Positions 34,796-44,321 of a stretch of DNA of 64,000 bases are shown here, one piece after another (position 1 is the first letter of the stretch; the number at the start of each line of letters is the position of its first letter). The notes under the pieces were generated by a model. That model was not told the DNA's origin. It did not search any database and saw only the letters and a list, made by a program, of their open reading frames with translations. Source of the stretch: Pseudomonas panipatensis (GTDB lineage: Bacteria > Pseudomonadota > Gammaproteobacteria > Pseudomonadales > Pseudomonadaceae); NCBI RefSeq assembly GCF_900099785.1, contig NZ_FNDS01000018.1:1-64000 (forward strand), read 5' to 3'. Position numbers and translations under genes: made by a program.

Positions 34796-35727
34796 GCGTG
34801 GCGCGCGAATACCCGCTGTCGGCCGGCATGCGTGCCTTCGTCGCGGCAACGCGCGCCTTCGCCTGTGCCGATCCCGCGCCGGCCGCCCAGCGCAGCGCCT
34901 ATGCGCGGATGGCGGCGGCCTTCACCCCGCCGCGCCCGCCTGGCCTGCAGGTACGCGACCTGAGCCTGTCCGGCTGCGCGCCCCTGCGCCGCTATCGACC
35001 GCCGTGCGCCCGGCCCGCCGCCGGCTGGCCGGCGATCCTGTTCCTGCATGGCGGCGGCTGGATGCTCGGCGGCCTGGACTCCCACGACTTCCTCTGCGCC
35101 GAACTGGCCGCGCGCCTCGGCGTGCTGGTGCTGGCGCTGGACTATCGGTTGGCGCCGGAACAGCCGTTCCCCGCCGCTCTGGAGGACAGCCTGGCGGCCT
35201 GGCGCGCGCTGCGTGACGGGGCGCTCGACGAGCCGATCGATGCGACCCGCCTGGCGGTGCTCGGCGACAGCGCCGGTGGCAACCTGGCCGCCGCCCTGTG
35301 CCTGGCCCTGCGCGACGCCGCCGAGGCGCAGCCGTGCCTGCAGGCGCTGATCTACCCGGCGCTGGGCGATGCGCCGACGGCCTCGCGGCAGGACTGCGCC
35401 GACGCGCCGCTGCTGTCGACGGCCGACCTGCAGGCCTGCCTCGACGCCTACCTGCCGCGCCGGGAACAACGCCATCGGCCGCTGGCGCTGCCGTTGCGTG
35501 CCGCCGAGCTGGCGGGGCTGGCGCCGGCCTTCATCGCCGTCGCCGAATGCGATCCGCTGCGCGACGACGGCCTGCACTATGCCGAACGCCTGCGCAGCGC
35601 ACGGGTGGCGGTGGACTACTTCGCCGGCGAGGGACTGGTGCATGGCTGCCTGCGCGCCCGCCAGTTGCCCGAGGTGGAGCGCCTCTACGCGGCGCTGTTC
35701 GAAGCGCTTGGCCGGCATCTGCGCTGA
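34792..35727 (+). CDS. Alpha/beta hydrolase, HSL (lipolytic/acetyl esterase) family
   Basis: 311 residues from a GTG overlapping the cdhB stop (GTGA), so translation is probably coupled. The oxyanion-hole motif is FLHGGGWMLGG, the nucleophile elbow GDSAGGNLAAAL, the acid is in AECDPLRDDG and the His in GLVHGCL, so the triad is complete. A lipolytic enzyme gene ends the carnitine cluster in PAO1 as I recall, and hydrolysis of acylcarnitines to carnitine plus fatty acid is a plausible role here. Cytoplasmic. Confidence 0.82.
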   Translation: MSVAREYPLSAGMRAFVAATRAFACADPAPAAQRSAYARMAAAFTPPRPPGLQVRDLSLSGCAPLRRYRPPCARPAAGWPAILFLHGGGWMLGGLDSHDFLCAELAARLGVLVLALDYRLAPEQPFPAALEDSLAAWRALRDGALDEPIDATRLAVLGDSAGGNLAAALCLALRDAAEAQPCLQALIYPALGDAPTASRQDCADAPLLSTADLQACLDAYLPRREQRHRPLALPLRAAELAGLAPAFIAVAECDPLRDDGLHYAERLRSARVAVDYFAGEGLVHGCLRARQLPEVERLYAALFEALGRHLR

Positions 35728-36015
35728 ACGCCGGCCGGCGTATCCGCGCGGTCTGCCTTTGCGATAGGCAAAAAAATCCCCCGGCACGCCCGACGCGTGA
35801 CAGGGGAGAAAGCGAGCCTGTGGCCCTCAGTGTGTCATGCACCTGCTTCGGTCTTCACCGCAGCGGTATGCCTCCAGTGTGGCTGCTCCGGCAGTACCCG
35901 GTATGCCGAAAGCGACCTGCACATGCCTGCGCCGGACACCTCGTCGCCCGGGCGCTTGCACCGGCCCGGCGCTGTTCCGAGAATCGAATCAGCCACCCAA
36001 ATGGAGGATTCCGCG

Positions 36016-36264
36016 ATGATGCACGCCGACCTGATCGACCAGGACGATTTCCGCGAGCGCCTGCAGGCGCTGGGCTTCGCCGTGCCGCCGGACGTTTCCG
36101 CGGAGCAGGCCTGTGAATATGCCGTGCGCGCCCTGACCCCGGAGCGCTCGCGCGCCCTGCGCCGGCTGGTGGAAGAGATGCTCGGCGGCACCGCCACCCT
36201 GCTGCCGGCGGTGCGCGAGGCGATTTCCCGGCATCTGCTGCCGGCGCTGGTGCCGAGGCCATGA
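36016..36264 (+). CDS. Small hypothetical protein, 82 aa
   Basis: Soluble helical protein (MMHADLIDQDDFRERLQALG, then LTPERSRALRRLVEEMLGG). The ATG at 36016 is favoured by GGAGG eight bases upstream; an ATG at 36001 is also in frame. No family recognised. The preceding 35728-36015 shows no gene; it holds a gataggcaaaaaaatcccc AT-rich patch that could be a promoter. Confidence 0.55.
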   Translation: MMHADLIDQDDFRERLQALGFAVPPDVSAEQACEYAVRALTPERSRALRRLVEEMLGGTATLLPAVREAISRHLLPALVPRP

Positions 36265-36404
36265 CGAGATTGCCGCGCGGCGCCTGACGGCAACGCTGTG
36301 CTCGCCGGCGCGGCGCTGCTGGCCCGGCGTGCCAGCATGGCCGCAACCGCCCTTCGACGGCTAAGCTCAGCGAACACGCCTGCCACAAGGATTCGCGCGA
36401 GCGC

Positions 36405-37829
36405 ATGTCGTACTCCTCCTACATCGCCCATTTGCTGGTGGTCATCCAGGTCCTCGGGGTGATCGCCGCGGTGCACGCGGTATTCACCGTGCGCACCGCC
36501 CAGGGCGCTATCGCCTGGGCCACTTCGCTGGTGTTCATGCCGCTGCTGACGCTGCTGCCCTACCTGGTGTTCGGCCGTGGCCGCTTCGATGCCTACATCG
36601 GCGCGCGGCGCCAGGCCAACGCAGAAATGCATACCGCCGCCGCCGAACTCGACTGGCGGCCCTGGGTCGAGGAAGCCCTGGCGGCGCGCCAGTACCACAG
36701 CTACAAGGCGCTGCGGGCGTTGGCCGAGCTGGCGCGCATGCCGACCCTGGCGAACAACCAGGTGCGCCTGCTGATCAACGGCCAGGCCAGCTTCGAGGCG
36801 ATCTTCGAGGCCATCGCCGAGGCGCAGCGGGTGCTCCTGGTGCAGTTCTTCATCATCCGCGATGACGCCCTCGGCCAGCGCCTGGCGCAACTGCTGCTGG
36901 AGCGCGCGGCCAACGGCGTGGAAGTCTTCCTGCTCTACGACGCCATCGGCAGCCATGGCCTGCCCGGACGCTACGTCGAGCATTTGCGCGCCGGTGGCGT
37001 GCAGGTGCAGGCCTTCAGCACCGGTCGCGGAACCCTCAACCGCTTCCAGCTGAACTTCCGCAACCATCGCAAGATCGTGGTCGCGGACGGCGTGCGCGGC
37101 TTCGTCGGCGGGCACAACGTCGGCGTCGAATACCTCGGCGAGAAGCCCCCGCTGGCGCCCTGGCGCGACACCCACGTGGAGCTGCGCGGGCCGGCGGTGG
37201 CCTGCCTGCAGGAGTGCTTCGCCGAGGACTGGTTCTGGGCCACCCGCGCGCTGCCGACGCTGCTGCTGCCCAGCGCCTACGCCAGCGAAGGGATGCTCTG
37301 CCAGGTGGTCGCCAGCGGTCCGGCGGACAAGCAGGAAACCTGCTCGCTGTTCTTCGTCGAGGCGATCAACTCGGCGACCGAACGCATCTGGATCACCACG
37401 CCGTATTTCATCCCCGACGAAGCCGTCAGCGCGGCGCTGCGCCTGGCCGTGTTGCGCGGGGTGGACGTGCGCATCCTGCTGCCGTCGCGGCCGGACCACC
37501 GGACCGTCTACGCCGCCTCCAGCCTCTACGCCCAGGACGCGGTGCGCGTCGGCGTGCGGGTATTCCGCTACCAGCCGGGGTTCCTGCACCAGAAGGTGGT
37601 GCTGGTCGACCGCGACAGCGCCGCGGTGGGCAGCGCCAACCTGGACAACCGCTCGTTCCGCTTGAACTTCGAGATCATGCTGGTCACCGTCGACGAAGGC
37701 TTCGCCGCCGAGGTGGAAAGCATGCTCCTGGCCGACTTCGACAACGCCGTGGAAATGGGCCCGGAACACAGCAGCCGCCTGCAGCAACTGGGCATGCGCG
37801 TGGCGCGGCTGGTGTCACCGATTCTGTAA
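36405..37829 (+). CDS. cls: Cardiolipin synthase (PLD superfamily)
   Basis: 474 residues. Two N-terminal membrane helices (about 8-26 and 36-58) anchor it. There are two HKD phospholipase-D motifs: [19 protein letters not shown] at about 222 and [21 protein letters not shown] at about 393 (read in parts), each with His, Lys and Asp intact. It makes cardiolipin from two phosphatidylglycerol molecules at the inner membrane. It follows the carnitine cluster and is closed by a terminator shared with ahpF. Confidence 0.9.
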   Translation: MSYSSYIAHLLVVIQVLGVIAAVHAVFTVRTAQGAIAWATSLVFMPLLTLLPYLVFGRGRFDAYIGARRQANAEMHTAAAELDWRPWVEEALAARQYHSYKALRALAELARMPTLANNQVRLLINGQASFEAIFEAIAEAQRVLLVQFFIIRDDALGQRLAQLLLERAANGVEVFLLYDAIGSHGLPGRYVEHLRAGGVQVQAFSTGRGTLNRFQLNFRNHRKIVVADGVRGFVGGHNVGVEYLGEKPPLAPWRDTHVELRGPAVACLQECFAEDWFWATRALPTLLLPSAYASEGMLCQVVASGPADKQETCSLFFVEAINSATERIWITTPYFIPDEAVSAALRLAVLRGVDVRILLPSRPDHRTVYAASSLYAQDAVRVGVRVFRYQPGFLHQKVVLVDRDSAAVGSANLDNRSFRLNFEIMLVTVDEGFAAEVESMLLADFDNAVEMGPEHSSRLQQLGMRVARLVSPIL

Positions 37830-37854
37830 GGCGCGTCCGCCGCGGCAAGAAAAA

Positions 37855-37886
37855 CGCCCGGCTCACTCGCGTGAACCGGGCGTTTT
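37855..37886. terminator. Bidirectional terminator between cls and ahpF
   Basis: AAAACGCCCGG and CCGGGCGTTTT flank a short loop containing ctcactcgcgtgaa. A runs on one side and T runs on the other make it functional for both convergent genes. Confidence 0.85.
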
Positions 37887-37902
37887 GCCAGGCGTGGGCT
37901 TA

Positions 37903-39468
37903 TCAGGCCGGCGCCGAGCTGCGGATCAGGTGGTCGAAGGCCGAGAGCGAGGCCTTGGCGCCTTCGCCGACCGCGATGACGATCTGCTTGTACGGCACCG
38001 TGGTCACGTCACCGGCGGCGAACACGCCCGGCAGCGACGTCTCGCCCCGCGCATCGACGATGATCTCGCCGCGCGGGGTCAGCTCCAGGGTGCCCTTGAG
38101 CCATTCGCTGTTCGGCAGCAAGCCGATCTGCACGAAGATGCCTTCCAGTTCGACGGTCTTCAGCGCCTCGCTGTTGCGATCCTTGTAGACCAGGCCGGTG
38201 ACTTTCTGCCCGTCGCCCTTCACTTCGGTGGTCTGGGCGCTGCTGATCACCTCGACGTTGGGCAGGCTGAACAGCTTGCGTTGCAGCACGGCGTCGGCGC
38301 GCAGCTTGCTGTCGAACTCCAGCAGGGTCACGTGGGCGACGATGCCGGCCAGGTCGATGGCCGCCTCGACGCCGGAGTTGCCACCGCCGATCACCGCCAC
38401 GCGCTTGCCCTTGAACAGCGGGCCGTCGCAGTGCGGGCAGAAGCACACGCCCTTGGCCTTGTACTCCTTCTCGCCGGGCACGCCCATTTCACGCCAGCGC
38501 GCGCCGGTGGCGAGGATCACGGTCTTGGCCTTGAGGCTGGCGCCGCTCTCGAAGGTCACTTCGTGCAGCTCGCCGGCATGCTTCGCCGGGATCAGCGCGC
38601 TGGCGCGCTGCAGGTTCATGATGTCGACCTCGTACTGCCTGACGTGCTCTTCGAGCGCGCGGGCCAGTTTCGGACCTTCGGTTTCTTGCACCGAGATGAA
38701 GTTCTCGATGGCCATGGTGTCCAGCACCTGGCCGCCGAAGCGCTCGGCGGCGACGCCGGTGCGGATGCCCTTGCGCGCGGCATAGATGGCCGCCGACGCG
38801 CCGGCCGGGCCACCGCCGACCACGAGCACGTCGAAGGCGTCCTTGCCGCTCATCTTCTCGGCGTCGCGGGCGGCGGCGCCGGTATCGATCTTGGCGAGGA
38901 TTTCTTCCACGCCCATGCGGCCCTGGCCGAACACCTCACCGTTCAGGTAGATGCTCGGCACCGACATGATCTGGCGCCGCTCGACTTCATCCTGGAACAG
39001 CGCGCCGTCGATGGCGACGTGGCGGATGTTCGGGTTGAGCACGGCCATCAGGTTCAGCGCCTGGACCACGTCCGGGCAGTTCTGGCAGGACAGCGAGAAG
39101 TAGGTTTCGAACTCGAATCGGCCCTGGATGCCCTTGACCTGCTCGATCACCTCCGCCGCCAGTTTCGACGGGTGGCCGCCGACCTGCAGCAGAGCCAGCA
39201 CCAGCGAGGTGAATTCGTGGCCCATGGGGATACCGGCGAAACGCAGGCCGATGTCCGCGCCCGGGCGGTTCAGCGAGAAGGACGGCTTGCGCGCATCGTT
39301 GCCGTCTTCGCGCAGGCTGATCTTGTCGGTCAGGCCGACGATGTCGTGGAGCAGCGCGCTCAGCTCGCGGGATTTGTCGCTGTCATCGAGGGACGCGACT
39401 ATCTCGAACGGCTGGGTGACCTTTTCCAGGTAGGCCTTCAACTGGGTTTTAAGATTGGCGTCCAACAT
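37903..39468 (-). CDS. ahpF: Alkyl hydroperoxide reductase subunit F (NADH:disulfide reductase)
   Basis: 521 residues, full length. The N-terminal tandem thioredoxin-like domain has its CxxC in [11 protein letters not shown] at about 127-137. The FAD domain begins [19 protein letters not shown], the NADH loop is [17 protein letters not shown], and the second redox pair is [10 protein letters not shown] at about 343-352. It passes electrons from NADH to AhpC. ahpC lies 264 bases upstream on the same strand; the gap carries a CCTGAG / CTCAGG stem near 39610. Confidence 0.95.
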   Translation of the reverse strand: MLDANLKTQLKAYLEKVTQPFEIVASLDDSDKSRELSALLHDIVGLTDKISLREDGNDARKPSFSLNRPGADIGLRFAGIPMGHEFTSLVLALLQVGGHPSKLAAEVIEQVKGIQGRFEFETYFSLSCQNCPDVVQALNLMAVLNPNIRHVAIDGALFQDEVERRQIMSVPSIYLNGEVFGQGRMGVEEILAKIDTGAAARDAEKMSGKDAFDVLVVGGGPAGASAAIYAARKGIRTGVAAERFGGQVLDTMAIENFISVQETEGPKLARALEEHVRQYEVDIMNLQRASALIPAKHAGELHEVTFESGASLKAKTVILATGARWREMGVPGEKEYKAKGVCFCPHCDGPLFKGKRVAVIGGGNSGVEAAIDLAGIVAHVTLLEFDSKLRADAVLQRKLFSLPNVEVISSAQTTEVKGDGQKVTGLVYKDRNSEALKTVELEGIFVQIGLLPNSEWLKGTLELTPRGEIIVDARGETSLPGVFAAGDVTTVPYKQIVIAVGEGAKASLSAFDHLIRSSAPA

Positions 39469-39732
39469 GATTCAACTCCTGCGAAATTCAGGCAAAAAGG
39501 GGCCCCGGCGAGCGAAATCGCCCACCCTACCGCATGCTTTTGGCTACGTCGGGAGAGGGGGCCGGTAGACCCCCTTGGGGTACTGCGTCAAACGGGTTGG
39601 GAAGTGTCCTGAGCAAGCGCTCAGGCAGGGGTGCGACCAGGCGCGGGCGCGAAGTTCACGAGCGCTGAATGACCCGCCCGCGCCTGCTTGCAACGCAGCG
39701 TCAGCGCTGCGCAACGGCTTCCCGGCCGTTCC

Positions 39733-40296
39733 TTAGATCTTGCCGACCAGGTCCAGCGACGGAGCCAGGGTGGCGGCGCCTTCCTTCCACTTGGCCGGGC
39801 AGACTTCACCCGGGTGGGCGGCGGTGTACTGGGCAGCCTTCAGCTTGCGCAGGGTCTCGGAAACGTCGCGGGCGATCTCGTTGGAGTGGATCTCGACGGT
39901 CTTGATCACGCCTTCCGGGTTGATCACGAAGGTGCCGCGCAGGGCCAGGCCTTCTTCCGGGATGTGCACGCCGAAGGCGTTGGTCAGTTGGTGGGTCGGG
40001 TCGCCGATCAGCGGGAACTGAGCCTTGCCCACGGCCGGGGAGGTTTCGTGCCAGACCTTGTGCGAGAAGTGGGTGTCGGTGGTGACGATGTACACCTCGG
40101 CGCCGGCTTCACGGAACTCGGCGTAGTTGTTGGCGGCGTCTTCGATCTCGGTCGGGCAGTTGAAGGTGAAGGCGGCCGGCATGAAGATCAGCACCGACCA
40201 CTTGCCCTTCAGGGACTGCTCGGTCACTTCGATGAACTTGCCGTTGTGGAAAGCGTTGACCTTGAACGGTTGGACTTGGGTATTGATCAGGGACAT
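39733..40296 (-). CDS. ahpC: Alkyl hydroperoxide reductase subunit C (2-Cys peroxiredoxin)
   Basis: 187 residues. The peroxidatic Cys is in AAFTFNCPTEIEDA at about 47 and the resolving Cys in HPGEVCPAKWKEG at about 166. The whole length matches AhpC. It reduces hydrogen peroxide and organic hydroperoxides using AhpF. The upstream region has a partial OxyR-type pattern. Confidence 0.95.
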   Translation of the reverse strand: MSLINTQVQPFKVNAFHNGKFIEVTEQSLKGKWSVLIFMPAAFTFNCPTEIEDAANNYAEFREAGAEVYIVTTDTHFSHKVWHETSPAVGKAQFPLIGDPTHQLTNAFGVHIPEEGLALRGTFVINPEGVIKTVEIHSNEIARDVSETLRKLKAAQYTAAHPGEVCPAKWKEGAATLAPSLDLVGKI

Positions 40297-40385
40297 TTGG
40301 CGATTCCTCGTAGAGTGAGTGTTGCTCGAAGGTCGGTTTGAAATTCGACGAGGTGAAGGTTATGCGCGGACGCTGGAAATGCCTC

Positions 40386-40422
40386 ATTGATTAAAGGCAT
40401 CGCAAGTATTTGCTTTCTCTAT
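40386..40422 (-). promoter_or_regulatory. Possible OxyR-binding site upstream of ahpC
   Basis: On the minus strand four tetramers with exact 7-base spacing read ATAG, AAAT, ATGC, CAAT against the OxyR pattern ATAG-N7-CTAT-N7-ATAG-N7-CTAT, 11 of 16 positions matching. It lies about 90 bases before the ahpC ATG. OxyR control of ahpC is established in the genus; this precise site is inference. Confidence 0.35.
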
Positions 40423-40521
40423 CGGAAGATTAATAAAAGGAAGATCCTCGCTATCGACGGCGAGGCGCTCCCCTGCTGGCGAGCTTGCCCGCCCCGCGCT
40501 ACCGATGCGTGACAGCGCCGC

Positions 40522-41454
40522 TCAATGTCCGGCCTTCCACGGCTGTCCCAGCGATACCGGGGCGAACAGCCGGGTGCGCGCGCCATCGCGGGAAAGCAGC
40601 ACCAGCACGACGATGGTCGCCAGGTAGGGCAGCATCGCCAGCAGGTTGGCCGGGATGCTCACGCCGACGCCCTGGGCCACCAGGTGGAGGATGCTGGCCA
40701 GGCCGAACAGCCAGGCGCCGAGCAGCACGCGGAACACCCGCCAACTGGCGAACACCACCAGCGCCAGGGCGATCCAGCCGCGTCCGGCGCTCATGTTTTC
40801 CGCCCACATCGGCGTGTAGGCCAGTGACAGGTAGCCGCCCGCCAGGCCCGCCATGGCGCCGCCGAAGAGCACCGCCAGGGTGCGCACGCGCAGCACCGGC
40901 AGGCCCATGGCGCTGGCCGCGTCGGGGTTCTCGCCGACCGCCTGGACGATCAGGCCGATGCGGCTCTTCAACAGCACCCAGGCGACCAGGGCGAAGAGCG
41001 CGAAGGACAGGTAGACCAGCAGGTCCTGAGCGAACAGCATGCGCCCCACCAGGGGCAGCCCGGCGAGCAGCGGGATGGCCTGCGGCGCGAAGCCTTGCAG
41101 CGGCTTGCCGACCCAGGCCGCGCCGACGAAGGACGACAGGCCGACGCCGAAGATGGTCAGGGCCAGGCCGCAGGCCACCTGGTTGGCGTTCAGGCCCAGC
41201 GCCACGCCGGCGAACAGCGCCGCCAGGAGCATCCCGGCGAGCACCGCGAAGAGCACGCCCAGCCACAGGCTGCCGGTGCTGAAGGCGACCATGAAGCCGA
41301 TCACCGCGCCGAACAGCATCATCCCTTCCTGGCCGAGGTTGAGCACCCCGGACTTCTCGCACACCAGCTCGCCCACGGCCACCAGCAGCAGCGGGGTGCC
41401 GGTGCGGACCATGGCGAACAACACATTACTCAGCAGATCGATGTCCATTGGCAT
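40522..41454 (-). CDS. BMP-type ABC transporter permease 2 (nucleoside uptake)
   Basis: 310 residues, about 8-9 membrane segments. GELVCEKSGVLNLGQEGMML is the hallmark of the second permease of BMP/PnrA-type nucleoside transporters (NupQ/YufQ-like), and IGLIVQAVGENPDAASAMGL is the coupling loop. It starts 12 bases after the first permease in an ATPase-permease-permease operon. Substrate inferred from the family and from neighbouring xdh genes. Confidence 0.85.
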   Translation of the reverse strand: MPMDIDLLSNVLFAMVRTGTPLLLVAVGELVCEKSGVLNLGQEGMMLFGAVIGFMVAFSTGSLWLGVLFAVLAGMLLAALFAGVALGLNANQVACGLALTIFGVGLSSFVGAAWVGKPLQGFAPQAIPLLAGLPLVGRMLFAQDLLVYLSFALFALVAWVLLKSRIGLIVQAVGENPDAASAMGLPVLRVRTLAVLFGGAMAGLAGGYLSLAYTPMWAENMSAGRGWIALALVVFASWRVFRVLLGAWLFGLASILHLVAQGVGVSIPANLLAMLPYLATIVVLVLLSRDGARTRLFAPVSLGQPWKAGH

Positions 41455-41466
41455 TCCTCGGGGCGC

Positions 41467-42564
41467 TCAGGCCAGGGCGTCGCGCACCGCCGCGCGGCGC
41501 GTCCAGTTCAGCGCCAGGCGCGGCTTGTAGAGAATCAGTACGTCGCAGGCGAGGAGGAAGAACAGCATCATCCCCTGGAACAGCCCGGTCAGCGCCAGCG
41601 GCAGGTTGAGGCTCATCTGCGCGGTCTCGCCGCCCAGGTAGAGCAGCGCCATCAGCAGGCTGGCGAAGAGGATGCCGATGGGGTTGAGGCGGCCAAGGAA
41701 GGCCACGGTGATGGCCGCGTAGCCATAGCCCGGCGACACCTGCGGCACCAGTTGGCCGATCGGCCCGCTGACTTCGCAGACCCCGGCCAGCCCGGCCAGC
41801 GCCCCGGAGAGCAGCAGCGCCAGCCAGACCAGGCGTTTTTCGCTGAAGCCGACGAAGCCGGCGGCGCGGCGGTCGAGGCCGAGGACCTTGATCTGGAAGC
41901 CGACGAAGCTGCGTTGCACCAGGACCCAGACCGCCACCAGGGCGAACAGGGCGAAGAGCGCGCCGAGGTGCATGCGGCTGCCGTCGAACAGCGCCGGCAG
42001 GTGGGCGGAATCGGCGAACATCGCCGATTGCGGGAAGTTGAAGCCCTGTGGGTCCTTCAGCGGGCCGTGCACGCAGAACAGCAAGAGGTTCAGCGCGATG
42101 TAGTTGAGCATGATGCTGGTGAGGATCTCATTGGCGTTGAAGCGCGTGCGCAGCCAGGCCACCAGGCCGGCCCAGGCGGCGCCGGCGCCGATCCCGGCGA
42201 GCAGCACCCAGACCAGCGCCCAGCGGCTTTGCCAGTCGAGCAATTGCAGGGCCACGGCGCTGCCGGCCAGCGCGCCGATCAGCAGTTGGCCTTCGGCGCC
42301 GATGTTCCACAGGCGCGCCTGGTAGGCCAGCGCCAGGCCGAGGGCGCAGAGCAGGATGGGCGTGGCCTTGACCAGCAGCTCGCCGACCCCGTACCAGTCC
42401 TGCAGCGGTTCGATCAACAGGGTATGCAGGGTCGCCAGCGGCGGGTGGCCGAGGCCGGCGAACAAGGCCGAGCCGCAGAGCAGGGTGAGTAGCCCGGCGA
42501 GCAACGGCGAGAGCAGGAGCATGGCGCGCGATTGCTGGCCGCGCGGTTCGAGGGAAAGCAGCAT
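41467..42564 (-). CDS. BMP-type ABC transporter permease 1 (nucleoside uptake)
   Basis: 365 residues, about 9-10 membrane segments. LCALGLALAYQARLWNIGAE followed by GQLLIGALAG, then LRTRFNANEILTSIMLNYIA, are the typical NupP/YufP-like permease signatures. It begins 13 bases after the ATPase stop. It forms the inner-membrane channel together with the gene at 40522-41454. Confidence 0.85.
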   Translation of the reverse strand: MLLSLEPRGQQSRAMLLLSPLLAGLLTLLCGSALFAGLGHPPLATLHTLLIEPLQDWYGVGELLVKATPILLCALGLALAYQARLWNIGAEGQLLIGALAGSAVALQLLDWQSRWALVWVLLAGIGAGAAWAGLVAWLRTRFNANEILTSIMLNYIALNLLLFCVHGPLKDPQGFNFPQSAMFADSAHLPALFDGSRMHLGALFALFALVAVWVLVQRSFVGFQIKVLGLDRRAAGFVGFSEKRLVWLALLLSGALAGLAGVCEVSGPIGQLVPQVSPGYGYAAITVAFLGRLNPIGILFASLLMALLYLGGETAQMSLNLPLALTGLFQGMMLFFLLACDVLILYKPRLALNWTRRAAVRDALA

Positions 42565-42577
42565 CGGTACGGTTCCT

Positions 42578-44107
42578 TTACGCGGCGGCGTCGAACTGCC
42601 CGGCCATCCAGCGGCCGACGGCGAGGGCGTCGGTGCTGGCGGTGGGCGCCAGGGGCGACAGCCGGCCGCCGCAGAGGGCGCCGATGCGGTCGCTGATCTG
42701 GAACAGCTCGTCGAGGTCTTCGGAGATCACCAGGATGGCCGCGCCGGCGTCGCGCAGGGCGATCAGCGCCCTGTGGATCACCGCGGCGGCGCCGACGTCG
42801 ACGCCCCAGGTCGGGTGCGCGGCGATCAGCAGGCGCGGGTTCTGCAGGATCTCGCGGCCGAGGATGAACTTCTGCAGGTTGCCGCCGGACAGGCTGCGCG
42901 CGGCGGCCTGCGCGTCCGGGGTCTTGACCGCGAAGCGCTGGATGATCGCCGTGGCGAAGCCCAGCACCTGGCGGCGGTCCACCAGGCCATGGCGCACCAG
43001 GCCGCGCTGGAAGCCGGTGAGCAGGGCGTTGTCGGCCAGGCTCAGTTCCGGCACCGCGCCATGGCCGAGGCGTTCGGCCGGGACGAACGCCTGGCCGCGC
43101 GCGCGGCGGGCGTCCGGCGGCAGATGGCCGACCGCGTCGCCGGCGAGGCGGATGCAATCGGCCTGGCGGCGCGGCAGGCGCTGCTCGCCGCTGAGCAGGG
43201 CAAGCAGTTCGTCCTGGCCGTTGCCGGCGACCCCGGCGATGCCGACGATCTCGCCGCCGCGCACCTCCAGGTCGAGGCCGGCGAAGGACACGCCGAACGG
43301 ATCGGCGCTGCGCCAGTGCAGCCCGGCGACACGCAGCAGCGCTTCGCCGCCGCTGGCCTTCGGGTACTGCGCGGCCAGCCCTTCGGCGTTGCCGACCATC
43401 AGCCGCGCCAATTCCAGGTCGCTGCATTGCGCCGGTACGCAAGCGCCGGACACCCGCCCGCCGCGCAGCACGGTGGCGCCTTGGCACAGCGCGCGCACCT
43501 CGCCGAGCTTGTGGCTGATGAAGAGGATGCTGCAGCCCTCGGCCGCCAGCCGGCGGAGCACGGCGAAGAGTTCCTCGGCCTCCTGCGGGGTGAGCACCGA
43601 GGTCGGCTCGTCGAGGATCAGCAGGCGGATGTCCTGCATCAGGCAACGGACGATTTCCACCCGCTGGCGCTCGCCGATCGACAGGCTGTGCACCAGGCGT
43701 TCGGGTTCCAGCGGCATGCCGTAGCGCCGCGAAACCTCGCGGATGCGCGGCGCCAGTTGCTTCGGCGTACCGGCGCCGGCGCCCAGGGCCAGGGCGATGT
43801 TCTCCGCCACGCTCAGGGTGTCGAACAGCGAGAAGTGCTGGAAGACCATGCCGATGCCCAGCGCGCGGGCTTGCGCCGGGTCCTTCACGGTCACCGCGCG
43901 GCCGTCCCAGAACAGCTCGCCGCTGTCCGGGCGGGTCACGCCGTAGATGATCTTCATCAGGGTGCTCTTGCCGGCGCCGTTCTCGCCGAGCAGCGCGTGG
44001 ATTTCGCCGGGCTGGATGCTCAGGTCGACGCGGTCGTTGGCCAGGCAGCCGGGGTAGCGCTTGCTGATGGCGCGCAGCTCCAGGCGGGGCGGAAGGGGTG
44101 TGGGCAT
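42578..44107 (-). CDS. BMP-type ABC transporter ATP-binding protein (double NBD)
   Basis: 509 residues with two fused nucleotide-binding domains. The first is canonical: LLGENGAGKSTLMK, LSIGERQRVEIVR, LLILDEPTSVLTP. The second is degenerate as usual for sugar/nucleoside importers: GVAGNGQDELLALL in place of Walker A, LSGGNLQKFILGREI, and LLIAAHPTWGVDVGA without the Walker B acid pair. It powers the two permeases that follow. No BMP/PnrA binding-protein gene lies on either side. Transcribed away from xdhA. Confidence 0.87.
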   Translation of the reverse strand: MPTPLPPRLELRAISKRYPGCLANDRVDLSIQPGEIHALLGENGAGKSTLMKIIYGVTRPDSGELFWDGRAVTVKDPAQARALGIGMVFQHFSLFDTLSVAENIALALGAGAGTPKQLAPRIREVSRRYGMPLEPERLVHSLSIGERQRVEIVRCLMQDIRLLILDEPTSVLTPQEAEELFAVLRRLAAEGCSILFISHKLGEVRALCQGATVLRGGRVSGACVPAQCSDLELARLMVGNAEGLAAQYPKASGGEALLRVAGLHWRSADPFGVSFAGLDLEVRGGEIVGIAGVAGNGQDELLALLSGEQRLPRRQADCIRLAGDAVGHLPPDARRARGQAFVPAERLGHGAVPELSLADNALLTGFQRGLVRHGLVDRRQVLGFATAIIQRFAVKTPDAQAAARSLSGGNLQKFILGREILQNPRLLIAAHPTWGVDVGAAAVIHRALIALRDAGAAILVISEDLDELFQISDRIGALCGGRLSPLAPTASTDALAVGRWMAGQFDAAA

Positions 44108-44157
44108 GGGCGGGACTCGGTCAGGGATTCAGCAGTGGCGAGGGTCGAAGCAAATTC

Positions 44158-44173
44158 CTGGCCAGCTGGTCAA
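44158..44173. promoter_or_regulatory. RutR-like operator 1 between the nucleoside transporter and xdhA
   Basis: CTGGCCA-GC-TGGTCAA against the RutR palindrome TTGACCA-NN-TGGTCAA: 12 of 14 positions match and the right half is perfect. It lies 51 bases upstream of the ATPase start and 149 bases upstream of xdhA. A RutR-like regulator gene lies at 50601-51269. Confidence 0.5.
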
Positions 44174-44240
44174 AAAACGCCGCAAGCCTATGCTTTGCTT
44201 ATGCAGCCGGCCTCGCCGGCTGGCAGAGTTCGTGCATTAC

Positions 44241-44256
44241 CTGACCAGGTGGACAG
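44241..44256. promoter_or_regulatory. RutR-like operator 2 upstream of xdhA
   Basis: CTGACCA-GG-TGGACAG against TTGACCA-NN-TGGTCAA: 11 of 14 positions match. It lies 66 bases before the xdhA start. Together with operator 1 it suggests that one TetR-type regulator controls both divergent operons. Confidence 0.45.
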
Positions 44257-44321
44257 CTTTGGCGCGGTGTCTGGACGGCTCATCGACGAGCGTCGCCGCC
44301 GCGCCGCAACGAGGTACGCGC

